From positions 97,004,394-97,068,393 of the forward strand of contig NC_089228.1 of the NCBI RefSeq assembly GCF_963924675.1: a stretch of DNA of 64,000 bases, read 5' to 3'. A program made the position numbers and the translations under genes. Below are positions 1-10,000 of the stretch, piece by piece; position 1 is the stretch's first letter, and each line of letters begins with the position of its first letter. The notes beneath the pieces were generated by a model. The model ran no database searches and was not told the origin of the DNA. It was given only the letters and a program-made list of their open reading frames with translations. The stretch is from Phocoena phocoena (Eukaryota > Chordata > Mammalia > Artiodactyla > Phocoenidae).

Positions 1-78
1 TCATTTATCTAAATTTTAAATTATAACAAAATTAAAAATTATGGTAAGTTTCACTTATCCTTAAGATATAGAAAACTA

Positions 79-210
79 GGGACTTCCCTGGCGGTCCAGT
101 GGTTAAGACTCTGCGCGGCCAATGCAGGGGGCGCAGGTTCCATCCTTGGTCTGAGAACTAAGATCCCACATGCCATGCAGCACGGCCAAAAGATTTAAAA
201 AAAAAAAAAT
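79..210 (+). mobile_element. CHR-type SINE, old short copy
   Basis: A tRNA-Glu-derived SINE begins with the typical acttccctggcggtccagtgg head, has a degraded Pol III A box and B box, and ends in a 13-base A run. The flanks atatagaaaacta (66-78) and atatagaaagcta (211-223) form a 13-bp target duplication with one mismatch, which is the expected mark of L1-driven insertion. It diverges more from the consensus than the copies near 20.1 and 32.5 kb, so it is older. Confidence 0.88.
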
Positions 211-299
211 ATATAGAAAGCTATATTTTAGAAAGAAAACATCACTTCCACAATAATAACAAGAAAGTGCAAGATAAACTATAAAATTATAACTCTTTT

Positions 300-760
300 T
301 GAACCCGTCAGAGAACTAAGTTTGCAGGATAGCCAAGAAGTCTGAAATTTAAAGAAGACAGGCCCTTCTAAGGATATGAGCACTGTCACACCTGGGTCAA
401 AGCATGAGAGGAAGAGAAGTTGATGCCATATAAGGAAAATAAAAGAGAAAGAATAGGACAGACAATATTTGAAGTGCTAACAAAAACAACGTAAGGAGAA
501 AGACTTCAAGATGCACATCCAGAAAGTACAGGAAACCCCAAGCAGCATAAATGTGAGGAAAAGACATCCACCTAGACAAATAACAGTTAAACTGCTGGAA
601 CCCAAAGATAAAGAAAAAGCTTGAAGGCAGTCCAAATAAAATTACAGCAGATTTCTCATTAGAATATATACAACCCAGAAGATAATGGAGTGACATCTTT
701 AAAATACTGAAAGAAAAAAGAAAAACCTACCAACTCAGAATTCCACATAGATTCAGAGAA
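300..760 (+). mobile_element. L1 relic, 5'/ORF1-side segment
   Basis: Bases 590-740 carry an L1 hallmark: the words acagcagatttctcatt, then a gatggagtgacatcttt-like stretch, then aatactgaaagaaaaa and an aattccacat-type end, in the order known from old mammalian L1 elements. The upstream purine-rich part resembles the decayed ORF1-side region. No open frame survives. Two other relics of the same L1 segment lie at 33.8-34.5 kb and 53.5-53.8 kb. The left boundary is approximate. Confidence 0.65.
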
Positions 761-1353
761 CTGCCACTTCAGGGAAGTTTTCGGAAGTGCAGTTGTCAGG
801 TGCACACTGGATATCCCCTCCAAAGCCGAAGACGAATCGCTGCATCTTGAAGCCCCGCCTCAGAGAAGGAAGCACGGTACCTCGTAGGCCTCTTTGAGTT
901 CTAGAGGCAATTCCTTCCACAGCTAAGAACACATTGGGTGGCATGGTGGCTACCAGCTTTGAGTGGTGCCTGAAGCAGGAAAGGGCTCTGCAGTAGATGC
1001 AGACCAGGATGCAGGCCTGTTATCTGTGAAAGGTTAGTTGGGAGGCAGAAGAATATGTTAGGAAGGGTCTCAAATTGCAGTGTTGCCCTGCAAAAGTCTC
1101 AGCCAGCCCAACGGGAGGTCCAGAGCAAAGACTGCCTGGTGGAGGGTTTCCACATTGATCAGAAATGGCCTAGGCCCTGGTACCTCTACTGGGCTCATAC
1201 ACTGGCTCAAGACTGCCTCGTAAAAGCACAGCCTCAGCTCAACTGCTGTGGTGGATCCCAGAGGCCCTTCAGTCAAGGCTATCAGCTAATTGTACCTCTC
1301 ACAGCTCGTCTGCTAGTTCTTTCTTGAAGGGAGACCCGAGTAGCACCTCTGCG
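761..1353. other. Unassigned, GC-richer stretch
   Basis: This stretch is richer in G and C than its surroundings and touches the left arm of the inverted repeat. It could be an old LTR or internal retroviral sequence, but no family could be named. Open frames on both strands are short (63-90 codons) and show no protein family. Confidence 0.3.
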
Positions 1354-1705
1354 TGATGGCCATACCTGCCCTTTGGAAATAATTCTCTCTCTGCTTTCTA
1401 CCAAGATGCTGGTGTATGTGTCTGTGTCTGTGTGTGTCTGCACGCTCGTGCAACTGGCAAAGATTTATTTAACACGTTAAAGAAGGAACTAGCATGATGA
1501 CAATGATAGTTTAAAGAAGGAGAGGAAGAACTATTATATCTAGTCGGTGAATGAAAAGAATGCTGAAGTAAAATTACAAATTAGATGGAAACTGATCAAT
1601 GTCCTATAAAACAAAAAAACCACAATCTGTAGGATTTACTTTTTCTACTGGACAGGAATAAACTGCAATATATAAATCTTCTATAAGTGAACGTTAACTT
1701 TACAG
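1354..1705 (+). repeat. Left arm of a large inverted repeat
   Basis: The reverse complement of this stretch matches 2419-2754 over its whole length at roughly 90% identity by eye. The longest perfect block is 35 bp (1381-1415 against 2693-2727). Near 1430-1460 the left arm has about ten extra bases and a tgtgtctgtgtctg run. Arms are separated by about 713 bp. The source family is unknown: it could be an unlisted interspersed repeat or a local inverted duplication. Confidence 0.85.
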
Positions 1706-1767
1706 AGCCTTTACAGAACTTTACTAATCAATAGTAAATAATCAAACAAAGTTACCTTCCCCAAAAA

Positions 1768-1995
1768 CAGTGGTTCTTAATGGGGCCAGAGTTGCACTCC
1801 CCCACCAAGATACTTGACAATGTCTGGAGACATTTTTAGTTATTACAACTGAGGGGAGGGAGGGAGGGGATGCTACTGACATCAAGTGGGTAGAGGCCAG
1901 GGATGCTGCTAAACAGCCTACAATACACAGGACAGCTCTTACAACAAACGATTACCTGGCCCAAAATGTCAGTAGTGCCCAGACTGAAAACCATG
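1768..1995 (+). mobile_element. MER20 (hAT-Charlie, non-autonomous)
   Basis: It begins with the terminal motif cagtggttctta and contains the family's internal words gacaatgtctggagacattt, tgggtagaggccagggatgct and ggcccaaaatgtcagtagtg in order. It lies in the spacer between the two inverted arms. MER20 copies are known from other placental mammals to include enhancers active in endometrium; whether this copy has any activity cannot be seen here. Confidence 0.8.
1853..1869 (+). other. G-quadruplex motif inside MER20
   Basis: The bases ggggagggagggagggg give four G tracts of at least three with one-base loops, the most stable parallel type. It replaces the usual ggggtgggggtgc part of the MER20 consensus and so arose by local expansion. 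Confidence 0.8.
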
Positions 1996-2074
1996 TACAG
2001 ATAACACTTCACATGGCTTATTAGACAATGTTCCAGTATGACATAGAAAGGACATACGAAGCACAGTTTTAATG

Positions 2075-2170
2075 TCTCTTGACCTCATTCCCTTAACTGT
2101 AAAATTGGAATAATGATAGTAGCAACCTCATGTAGTTTGGGGGAGAATTAAGTAAAACAATTGTCGATTG
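2075..2170 (+). mobile_element. MIR fragment, probable
   Basis: The order tgacctcattccctta, actgtaaaattggaataatgatagtag, cctcatg and aattaagtaaaac follows the middle of the MIR consensus (splice-like ctcagtttcctcatctgtaaaat region). It is short and diverged. Confidence 0.5.
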
Positions 2171-2179
2171 TATTTTTAC

Positions 2180-2418
2180 ACAAATGGCCACCAAATATAT
2201 ATCCCATCCCAGGTGAGGCTTACGTTCCCTCTCCTTGAGCCTGAGTGACCCTCTGTAACTGCCTCTTTCAGTGGGGCACAGCCAAGGTGATACTGCATGA
2301 CTTCTGAGGCTGGGTCATAAAAAGCAATGCAGCTTCCTCCTGGCCGTCTTCGTTGGGATCCAACCTGAAAGAAGTCTGGGTATTCTGGGGAATCAGAGGA
2401 GGGTCTACAGAGAGGGAT
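2180..2418 (+). mobile_element. MLT1-type MaLR LTR, 5' part
   Basis: Words such as ccctctccttgagcctg, gtgatactgcatgacttctgaggctgggtcataaaa and tgcagcttcctcctgg follow old MLT1 LTRs. The LTR breaks off where the right arm of the inverted repeat begins and resumes at about 2755. Boundaries are uncertain by tens of bases. Confidence 0.65.
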
Positions 2419-2754
2419 CTGTAAAGTTAACGTTCACTTATAGAAGATCTATACATTGCAATTTATTCCTGTCCTGTAGAAAAAAATAAATCCTACCGAT
2501 TGTGCTTTTGTTTTATAGGACATTGATCGGTTTCCATCTAATTTGTAATCTTATTTCAGCATTCTTTTCATCCACTGACTAGATATAATAGTTCTTCCTC
2601 TCCTTCTTTTAACTATCGTTGTCACCGTGCCAGTTCCTTCTTTAACGCACTAAGTAAATCTGTGCGAGTTGTACAGACACACACAGACACACACACCAGC
2701 ATCTTGGTAGAAAGCAGAGAGAGAATTCTTTCCAAAGGGCAGGTACGGTCATCA
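2419..2754 (-). repeat. Right arm of the large inverted repeat, inserted in MLT1
   Basis: This is the reverse-complement copy of 1354-1705. It interrupts an MLT1 LTR whose 5' part lies before it and whose 3' part follows it, so this arm appears to be the inserted one. No clear target duplication was found at its ends. The two arms share acgttcacttatagaag at the inner edge and ccaaagggcaggta at the outer edge. Confidence 0.85.
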
Positions 2755-2995
2755 TGGAGAGGCAGGGAGAGGTGCTGGATGTTCCAGCCCCAGCTCTTCC
2801 AGTCTCACCAGCTCAGCCACCAGACGTGAAAAAACGAGTCTTGGAGATGCCCCAGTCACCATCTGACTGCAATCTCGTGAGGAACCTCCAGCCAGAGCCA
2901 TCCAACGGAGCTGCTGTGGAATTCCTGGCTTACTGAAACCGTGGGAGATAACAAACGATCATTATTTTAAGCTGCCGTGTTAGGGGACGGTGTGT
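2755..2995 (+). mobile_element. MLT1-type MaLR LTR, 3' part
   Basis: The order gttccagccccagctcttcc, gagccatccaacggagctgctg, gaattcctggcttactgaaacc, gtgggagataacaaacgat and attattttaagctgccgtgtta matches the 3' half of MLT1 LTRs, including the polyadenylation end. An open frame at 2754-2936 is incidental to the LTR. Confidence 0.7.
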
Positions 2996-3176
2996 CCCAC
3001 TGCAGCGCACAGCCAAAGCACCAATGCTCATCCGGCCCTTAGTGCAATGCTTGGCACATAGTTCGGGCATAATTGGTCACTTTTTTCCTGTAGTGTTAGT
3101 ATTTTGTAGTTTTCATTTTTTCATGAGTATTTAATTAGTAATTAGCATTTAATTTGTAGCTTTACTCTGCCTCTAT

Positions 3177-3258
3177 GCACTAGAGGGCACTCTTATCCGT
3201 TGGCAGATGGTCTCAGACATGCAGCTGCAGTTCTCCAACCAAGGCACCAGGGGGAGCC
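3177..3258 (+). promoter_or_regulatory. Two CTCF-like motifs in the same orientation
   Basis: gcactagagggcact (3177-3191) matches the 15-base core ccaccagggggcgct at 11 positions, with substitutions commonly seen at real sites. gcaccagggggagcc (3244-3258) matches at 12. They lie 67 bp apart, start to start, in non-repeat DNA. Occupancy cannot be told from sequence. Confidence 0.5.
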
Positions 3259-4266
3259 AGCCCCTAACTTTTCACTATCCCTTTCGGAAGGTGAGCTTGA
3301 CGGAATGGAAAAAGGCTTCAGAACCAACGAATTAGCATACATAAGGAAGACGTTTTCGAAAACCGTCGTAAACACAGTCTAAAAAACAAGAAAGCTTATT
3401 TCTGATGAATAACGCTGCCCCCAGACTGGATGTGCAGACAAAGGAGAAGAAAATCCCCACCCACACTTCTTGTTTTCCATTTTAAATGTGGTAGAGCAGG
3501 TTGCCTTTTCCTTAATCCCTGAAGAGGAGAAGGGATCTGCAATCCTATGATTTCTAAACAACGTTGTACCGAATCTTTACTACATCTAGAAACGTGGCAA
3601 AAGCAGTCTCTCTGCCGCAGTTAGCTTCTGATAGCGAGAGGGTAATTCTGATTACTGTTTCACAGTGTCCCAAACAATATTTGTACCACTACTTTAACTT
3701 ACAGATTTTAAAGTTCCCATTTTTTTCTAGGTCTTTATTTTATATACACAGGATTTGATAGTCTAGTAACTGTGAAAATGGACCATTATTATGATTGCAG
3801 GAAATTGGGGAACCCAAACCCTTAAAATGAATTGCCTGAACCAAATGCATTGTAAGTCTCCCCCTCTTCCAACAAATTCAAAGCAGACTTTATCTATAAT
3901 CATTCACAGTAACCTGAGAAAGTTGGCAGCCTGCACCGATGATGACGGTCTGCCTGTCTCTAAGTACCTCCTGAAGTCTGGCCCTCCCCTGAGGTGGCTC
4001 AAGTATAGCTGGGGTTTGAATGGAGCAGGGGTTTTGAGAATAAAGAAAGGTTTATGGTGAGCTTATCTGATTAGAGCCTTACGCTGTGAGGTCAGGACTC
4101 TGCAGGCTGGTAGAGTATAAATCAAAGGGGACTAGAGTGGGAGAGAACTGAACTCTGAAGAGCTGATTCTTCGAGGGTGTCCTGTAACTGGCTCAACCCC
4201 AGCTCTAGCTGACCTACCATCTTGATGATCAACCACAAGAGATTTGATCAACTCAGATCCTGTTGT
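3259..4266. other. Unassigned single-copy sequence
   Basis: No repeat, exon or RNA gene was recognised. Short frames occur on both strands, including overlapping sense and antisense ones near 3200-3380, which is typical of chance. Confidence 0.4.
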
Positions 4267-4301
4267 TTTGTTTTAATCCCCACCATAGGGATTAAAACAA
4301 A
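4267..4301. repeat. 14-bp perfect hairpin
   Basis: tttgttttaatccc (4267-4280) and gggattaaaacaaa (4288-4301) are perfect reverse complements around the 7-base loop caccata. One more G-C pair (4265/4303) can form beyond a T-G mismatch. Confidence 0.9.
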
Positions 4302-4849
4302 GCCAAAACAAACACAAATGTATGGCCAAGGTAATAGAATGATGTTTCCGCCTAACACGTGTCTGTAAATGATGGGATTGCTTTTCGGGTATAACTTATG
4401 GCAATGTCTCATCACTTGGTGTTCAGAGGATTTATATGTAACATACTTATCTATAACACACTAACAAACGCTGCCCTCTTTGGCTTAACCACAAATTGTG
4501 GACTATGAGACCTCAGAGTATCTCCAGTCTCTCAGCTAGTGATGGAAATTTCTAGAGCGTTTCATACATGCACTCCTAAGAAGCCCTAAAGCTCCCCAAA
4601 ACCACCTTGTAGACCCGAAGTGGCAGATGTGACATACCCAATGTACTCTTTAGAGGCTGCGTGGCTGGGTCCCCAGGTCACTGATTCTGCCCGTGAGGAA
4701 ATGGTGGTGGATGACATTAGGGTGCATCATTTAAAATCCTACGAGAATTCGCAGGACAAGGGAATAACTTTGAGTTGGGAAGCTTTAAAGGACTTCATGG
4801 AGGACAGCCCCCCAGTGAGGAGCAGGGTTGGGCATACAGTGACGGAGTG
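4302..4849. other. Unassigned sequence
   Basis: Nothing firm is visible. A 76-codon frame at 4620-4850 has no recognisable family and no splice or start context that would support a gene. Confidence 0.35.
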
Positions 4850-5029
4850 AAGGGTACTCTGGGCAGGGCTGGGTGAGCTGAGGCATGAAGGCAGAAGTGA
4901 GTAGGTATATTTGGGAACAGTTCAGTCTAACTGGAGCATTGTATGAAGGAAAACAGCAGCAGAAGGGCCTAGAAAGGATAGATTTAAGTCCTAAATCAAA
5001 GTCAGAAATTTTTATCTAGTGGGCTAGGC

Positions 5030-5370
5030 CAGCTCTATCCAATAGAAACTTGTGCAATGATGAAAATGTTCCAAATAGGAGCTGTGCAGTATGGCGGCCC
5101 CGAGATACATGTGGCTATCAAGTACTTGAAATAGGCTAGCACAACTAATGAACTGAATTTTTAATTTAGTTTAAATTAATTTATTTTTTTATTTTTTTAC
5201 CTTAGGGTTCATTCTTTTTTAAAATGTTAATGGAGTATAGTTGATTTTCAATGTTGTGTTAGTTTCTGCCGTACAGCAAAGTGAATCAGTTTTACATATA
5301 CATATATCCACTCTTTTATAGATTCTTAATAGTCATATATGGCTAATGGCTACCGTATCTAGTAGTGCAT
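5030..5370 (+). mobile_element. hAT-Charlie-type element with nested L1 piece
   Basis: The head cagctctatccaatagaaac and the tail ggctaatggctaccgtatctagtagtgca are the ends of a widespread non-autonomous hAT family; internal words include acatgtggctatcaagtacttgaaat and gaactgaatttttaattt. An L1 3' piece interrupts its AT-rich middle. Related elements lie at 31951-32213 and 51795-52116. The exact MER name is uncertain. Confidence 0.65.
5186..5325 (-). mobile_element. L1 3'-UTR fragment (cetartiodactyl type)
   Basis: The stretch ggagtatagttgattttcaatgttgtgttag, ctgccgtacagcaaagtgaatcag and acatatacatatatccactc is the reverse complement of the 3' UTR of the L1 group common in cetaceans and other cetartiodactyls. 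Similar text is at 15740-15820 and 37225-37305. It is severely 5'-truncated. Confidence 0.75.
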
Positions 5371-5480
5371 TTCCAGACAGTGGAGAAAGGACATGATCAG
5401 AAGGGTGCTTCGCTTTAAATGACCTGAAAGCCAACTATAAAGTGGATTGTAAGGGAGGTACTCTGAAGATAGAGTCTTAC

Positions 5481-7327
5481 GATGCGACAGAATCAATACG
5501 TGGGCCAGTGGGATTTTTTAAAAAAGTAAAATAAAAAAGGTATTTTCCAAGAACAAACAAAACAAAACACATAACTGATCCTGTTTAAATGAGGAGGCAG
5601 GAACGGTCCCTGTGAGGGGCCACACCACTTTCTTGCCGTCTGTAGGACACCTACAGAAGTCCTTGAGGAATCTCCCTGGGATTTCCAGGAGCTGTTCAGA
5701 ACTCAGTTTGTTAACCACTAAGCCAGGTCAAAGGTAGTGGGGAATTCTACCAGGGTAATAGGGATAAAGAAGAGGAATAAATGTGAGCAATATTATGGAG
5801 GTGGAATCAATAGATCTTAGTGTCTACTTGGGTATAAGGAGTAAGGCTAAAGTATCTGCACATCTATTTTTTCATTCATCTAAGTCCAAACATTGGTGTT
5901 ATCTGGAATTCCTCCCCATTACTCCATCATCGCAAATATGATAGGTACACAAAAATAAATGTATTGAATGGAATAGAATTAACACACACAGTGCTGCATA
6001 GATGTTGAGTGGGGAGAATCAGGATGCATATCCAGGGCCATTGACTCCAAGGCTTTCCCTACAGCTTGTGGTCCACTTTCCATCCCCTGAATAATGCAGT
6101 CACAGAAGCCAAGGCAAGAGGCTTTGCAAGTAAGGGTGCTCCATCAACAGTTTTAAGTGCAGCAGCAAGTTTGAGGAGAAAATGACAAACTGATGTTAAA
6201 ATTGGCAGGTAATTCCGGTTAGAGTTAAGGAAGGTGGGCTCAGAATTTCAAAGATTAGGATAGTAGTGGATGAAGGTGAGAGAGTAAAGGCGATGAATAC
6301 AAACTACTCTTTAGCTTCCTGGTAAATGGAAGGAAAAACGTGAGATATACTGCGGATAGTTAGCGAGTTGACTGCTGGCTCTACTTTCTACTTTTTTGAA
6401 ATCTTAGAGTACCTAGAACACCTAATGTCATCTCAAAGGAAGTCCTTGGCCATTAGTCACCTTACTTAGAGCCACGTGGTCTCATCATGAGGTTGATAGG
6501 ACCAGACATAGACAGCTGACAGGAGCCAGCCATTGCTAAGCTAACCAATATCCAATGGGGTGGTTTGCTAGAAGAGCTCTATCCAACAGAGGCAGTGCAT
6601 GCGTACTGACTGATAACTGGCCAACCACTCGTCCTCTTGTGTCAAGGAGGTAGAACTCAAAGACATCAGAGAGACTCAGGGAGCAGTAGAGGTAGAGATA
6701 GAATGATCATTTTGTCACCCGAAGTCACTCTGAGTAAAGAACAACGGCTATCTTCCCTGAAGAAATGAGCTGTCTAGAACCTTGGAATTTCATAGTATTT
6801 TTAAGTGTTTCATTCTCTGCAAAGCCTTGCTGAGATTCTGTCTTCCTTACTTGCCCTTGTATCCTTATGGAAAAATAAAACAACTCAACAAATGATTTAA
6901 AAAACCCAAGCACAATTCTGTTTCTTGCAATCTGAAAGAACATAAACAACACGTAAGTCTGGAAGGCAGAGTAAGGTGGAAGTGTTGGTGTCCTTGCAAA
7001 AAATAATTGCAGAAAATTCTCACGGTCCTTAATGAAGAGTCTCCAATGGCCATAGGCCCGATGGTCCTGTCTTTAGAAAAAGTGCAGAAAATTCATGTTG
7101 ACCCACCTACTGTCTGGAATGGTGCCGCCTACCCTACTGAGTAGCTTTAACTTAAACGGAGGAAGACTACAGACAGCCTAAAAGTGCAGCCTCAGTTCCC
7201 CGCAGTCTATAAAGATAGCAGGCTGAGTCTCTCCATGTTAGAAAAGGGAAGATAAGCTAATGAAAAGGCAGTATTTGAGAGAGAAAAGAAATCAGAGAAC
7301 TCTGGAATTGAAAGGTAACCTGGAGAC
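5481..7327. other. Unassigned sequence
   Basis: About 1.85 kb without a recognised repeat family or exon. Frames of 62-75 codons at 5518-5718, 6725-6952 and 6865-7053 on the minus strand look accidental. Confidence 0.4.
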
Positions 7328-7925
7328 TGTTATGAGCTGAATTGTGTCCCCCCAAAATTCATATGTTCCAACTGCCAGTACCTCAGAACATAACTGCATT
7401 TGGAGACGGGACCTTTAAAGAAGTGATTATGAAGTCGTATGGGTTGGCCCTAATCCACTCTGACTGGTGTCCTTATAAGAAGAGAAGATTAGGACACAGA
7501 CATGACGTGAGGACACGGGGAGAAGACAGCCACCTGCAAGCCAAGGAGAGAGATTTCAGAAGAAACAAAACCTGCCAACGCCTAGATCTTGGACTTCCAG
7601 GCTCTAGAACTGTGAGAGCATACAATCTGTTGTTTAAGCCAGGGGTGCCCAACTCCTGGGCCATGGACCGGTACCTGTGCACGGGAACCGGGCCGCACAG
7701 CAGGAGGTGAGCAGCGGGCGAGCGAGTGAAGCTTCATCTGCCGCTCCCCCTCCACTCCCTGTGGCTCCCCATCCCTCGCATTACTGCCTGACCCAACCCC
7801 CGCCCCCCTGGTCTGTGGAAAAACTGTCTTCCACGAAACTGGTCCCTGGTGCCAAAAAGGTTGGTGACCACTGGTTTAAGCCACTCCATCTGTGGTACTT
7901 TGTTATGGCAGCCCTATCCAACCAT
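7328..7925 (+). mobile_element. MLT1-type MaLR LTR (with nested hAT element)
   Basis: It starts tgttatgagctgaattgtg and continues with the LTR words aaaattcatatgttccaa, tggagacgggacctttaaag, ttggccctaatccac, gactggtgtccttataagaag and aactgtgagagcatacaat. After a 234-bp insertion it ends with ctgtggtactttgttatggcagcccta. Solo LTR; no internal retroviral gene is attached. The 3' edge is diverged. Confidence 0.88.
7640..7873 (+). mobile_element. MER1-like hAT-Charlie element with perfect TSD
   Basis: The ends caggggtgcccaac and ggttggtgaccactg are inverted hAT termini, and the words accgggccgcacagcagg, gtgagcagcgggcgagcg and tcttccacgaaactggtccc are typical of the MER1 group. The 8-bp target duplication gtttaagc is exact at 7632-7639 and 7874-7881. 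It inserted into the MLT1 LTR and is therefore younger than it. Confidence 0.9.
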
Positions 7926-7929
7926 CTGG

Positions 7930-8050
7930 TCTAACTCTTTCTCTTGACTTCTGAAGAAACTGAGGTCCAGCATCACACAGCTCGTATCAGTGGTAGGTCC
8001 AGGCTCCAGGGGTCCTCATTCTCAGCCCAGAGGACTTACACCAGCCACAC
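7930..8050 (-). mobile_element. MIR fragment
   Basis: tctgaagaaactgaggtccag, catcacacagctcgtat and tggtaggtccaggctcc match the reverse complement of the MIR core and tRNA-related part. Confidence 0.6.
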
Positions 8051-9799
8051 CCCTGAATTTGACTTGTGCGCATTTCCAGAAAGGAGGGAGAAGGATGATG
8101 GAAAGAGCAATGACCAGAGTTGGCGTCTAGTCCATTATATGAAAGGAATGGATGGGAAAATCATTCACTGGTTTAATAGCATCTCATAAAATCCTATGAC
8201 TCTTGGGCTACCTTACTGATGACTTTTTGTTGTTTTCTATTCTTATTCCCATTCTTAGCTTTGTTCCTAACTGGGAAAAATGATTGGTTGTAGACATTCC
8301 AAAGTGACTTCAGCATGATTTTTAAATACATGAAACCATGTTGGATTAATGGGCCTACATGTAACCAAGGAGATCTTATTCTTTTCTTCCATGTTTACAT
8401 CTCTGATTTGTTGATTGTATTACAGAACCTCCTTTGATGAGAAAAATCTGGGACAGCTGGGGGATTCGTGGTGGGAGAGTTTAAGTAATTTGTAATTCAG
8501 TTTTATTTTAGTTTTAGTATCTGTTGTTGTCTTTTTTAAGCACGTGGACTTTTCATTTTTTTTTAAGGCAAGGGCCTCAGAATGCACTAATTTTCTCTCT
8601 CAACCCCGTGTTGGTTTCAGATGACAAGCTTTTAAAAGCACAGCTCTTGTTAGTTTTAGGGAAGCTTAAGACTCATTGTCTTGTCGCCTTCCTGTCCCCT
8701 GCCACACTCTTGTTGTTGCCACATCCCAAGGTGTTCTAAATCTCTGATTTCCCTCTTTGAGTGGTTGTCTCCCACTTATTTTATTTACAGATGAGGCAAA
8801 GCTTTGGAATCTGAATAAAGCCTGGCGGACTGAGCTTAGTCTGTTGATATCGCTGGATAATCCTGATGTTAAAAAAGGGGGAAATGCCTACAGGCTCTTT
8901 CTCAGAAAACCCATCGTTTTCTCCACACTTGTATAGGTGAATTACAAGCTTCCCCACCTGTTTCCACTGATTGGTGTGATTGACGCGGTGCCGGGCATTG
9001 TACTGTGAGCCTGGTGGCTGGTGGCCTGGGCTGCCCGTCCCAAACACCAACATATGAAGCTGAAACTACTGATCAAGTCTGCATAGACTGTCTGTGATTA
9101 TTCTGCTCATGGATACTCCAGATCAGAAGCCAGGGGGCCATGGAAACTGTGCTTCACGTTCATTTTCAGCAAATGGAGAGGAAGTAAAAACAGGCCTGAT
9201 TCATAAGGACTAGTAAGGGATACAAAAGGTAGTGCTTACTTAAAAATAGGATTCAAAACAAACATTCTAATCAAGGATTTGACTTTGGCACCGTAAAGTC
9301 GTTGAACTGCCAAAAAAGATGTGTTAGGAAACAAAATTCTAGTTTTAACTGGTGTTTTGTTTTGTTTTGCTTGTTTATTTTTGACAGAACTTTAGAGCGC
9401 CTTTTAAGTTCTGATCCCTGAAATTTTTTCTTAGTTATGTGGTTACCAGCAAATCATATGTGAACTAATTAATATTAAGCCTTTCAAATTAGCTTTTTAA
9501 CAATGATAAACAAATGCATTTTATTCTAATTAAAAATAGAAACTCTTCATACTGAATTTCTTTTATAGTAACTAGGTCCAGATGCAAAACCAGTTGCTTC
9601 CACTTAATTCCTTATTAATCTACTGCTTTCCCCCCAATAAAGTGAAGTTATAAATTAAAGAACGAAACTGTCTTCCTTGGATTTTATTAACCACAGGATT
9701 TTTGGGGAAGACAAGCAAAGTTCTTATTGCTTCTATTTGCAATCACTTAAACCTCCTTGGAGAAGTTTCTTCAGTGCATGGCTCAACTATTTGGAACTC
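8051..9799. other. Unassigned sequence
   Basis: No repeat family or gene recognised over 1.7 kb. Contains a short gttttgttttgtttt run at 9350-9370. The 90-codon minus-strand frame at 8781-9053 has no recognisable domain. Confidence 0.4.
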
Positions 9800-10000
9800 T
9801 GGAGAACTTTCAAGGAAAGAGAGCACAAGTGATAAATAGTTTGGAAATGAAGATCAAAAAGAAAGCATTGGGAGAACTGGGAATGTTTAGTCTAGAGAAA
9901 AGGAGAAGGAGTAGAGTCGTACTTTTCCTAACTGTCATAAACAGGACGAGGGTCGTTCTTCTTTTTCACCAAAGAGTTAGGAAGAACAAGTGAATATAGG
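9800..10000 (+). mobile_element. L3/CR1-type LINE relic
   Basis: The words gagaactgggaatgtttag, tctagagaaaaggagaag and, at the end, gttaggaagaacaag follow the 3' region of CR1-clade LINEs (L3 in mammals), in sense. This accounts for the 78-codon frame here. Confidence 0.6.

Larger units (their letters stand above)
4850..5480 (+). repeat. Ancient interspersed repeat, split by a hAT element
   Basis: 4850-5029 (ggctgggtgagctgaggcatgaaggc-like, then taagtcctaaa) and 5380-5480 (gagaaaggacatgatcagaag, then aagtggattgtaagggaggta) read like two parts of one old mammalian repeat family rich in 'aggaaggcttcatgaaggaggt'-type text. The hAT element at 5030-5370 separates them. The family was not named with certainty. 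Confidence 0.4.

Noticed and set aside
7342..7710. 122-codon frame
   Set aside because: It runs through an MLT1 LTR and into a hAT element; LTRs of this class do not encode protein.
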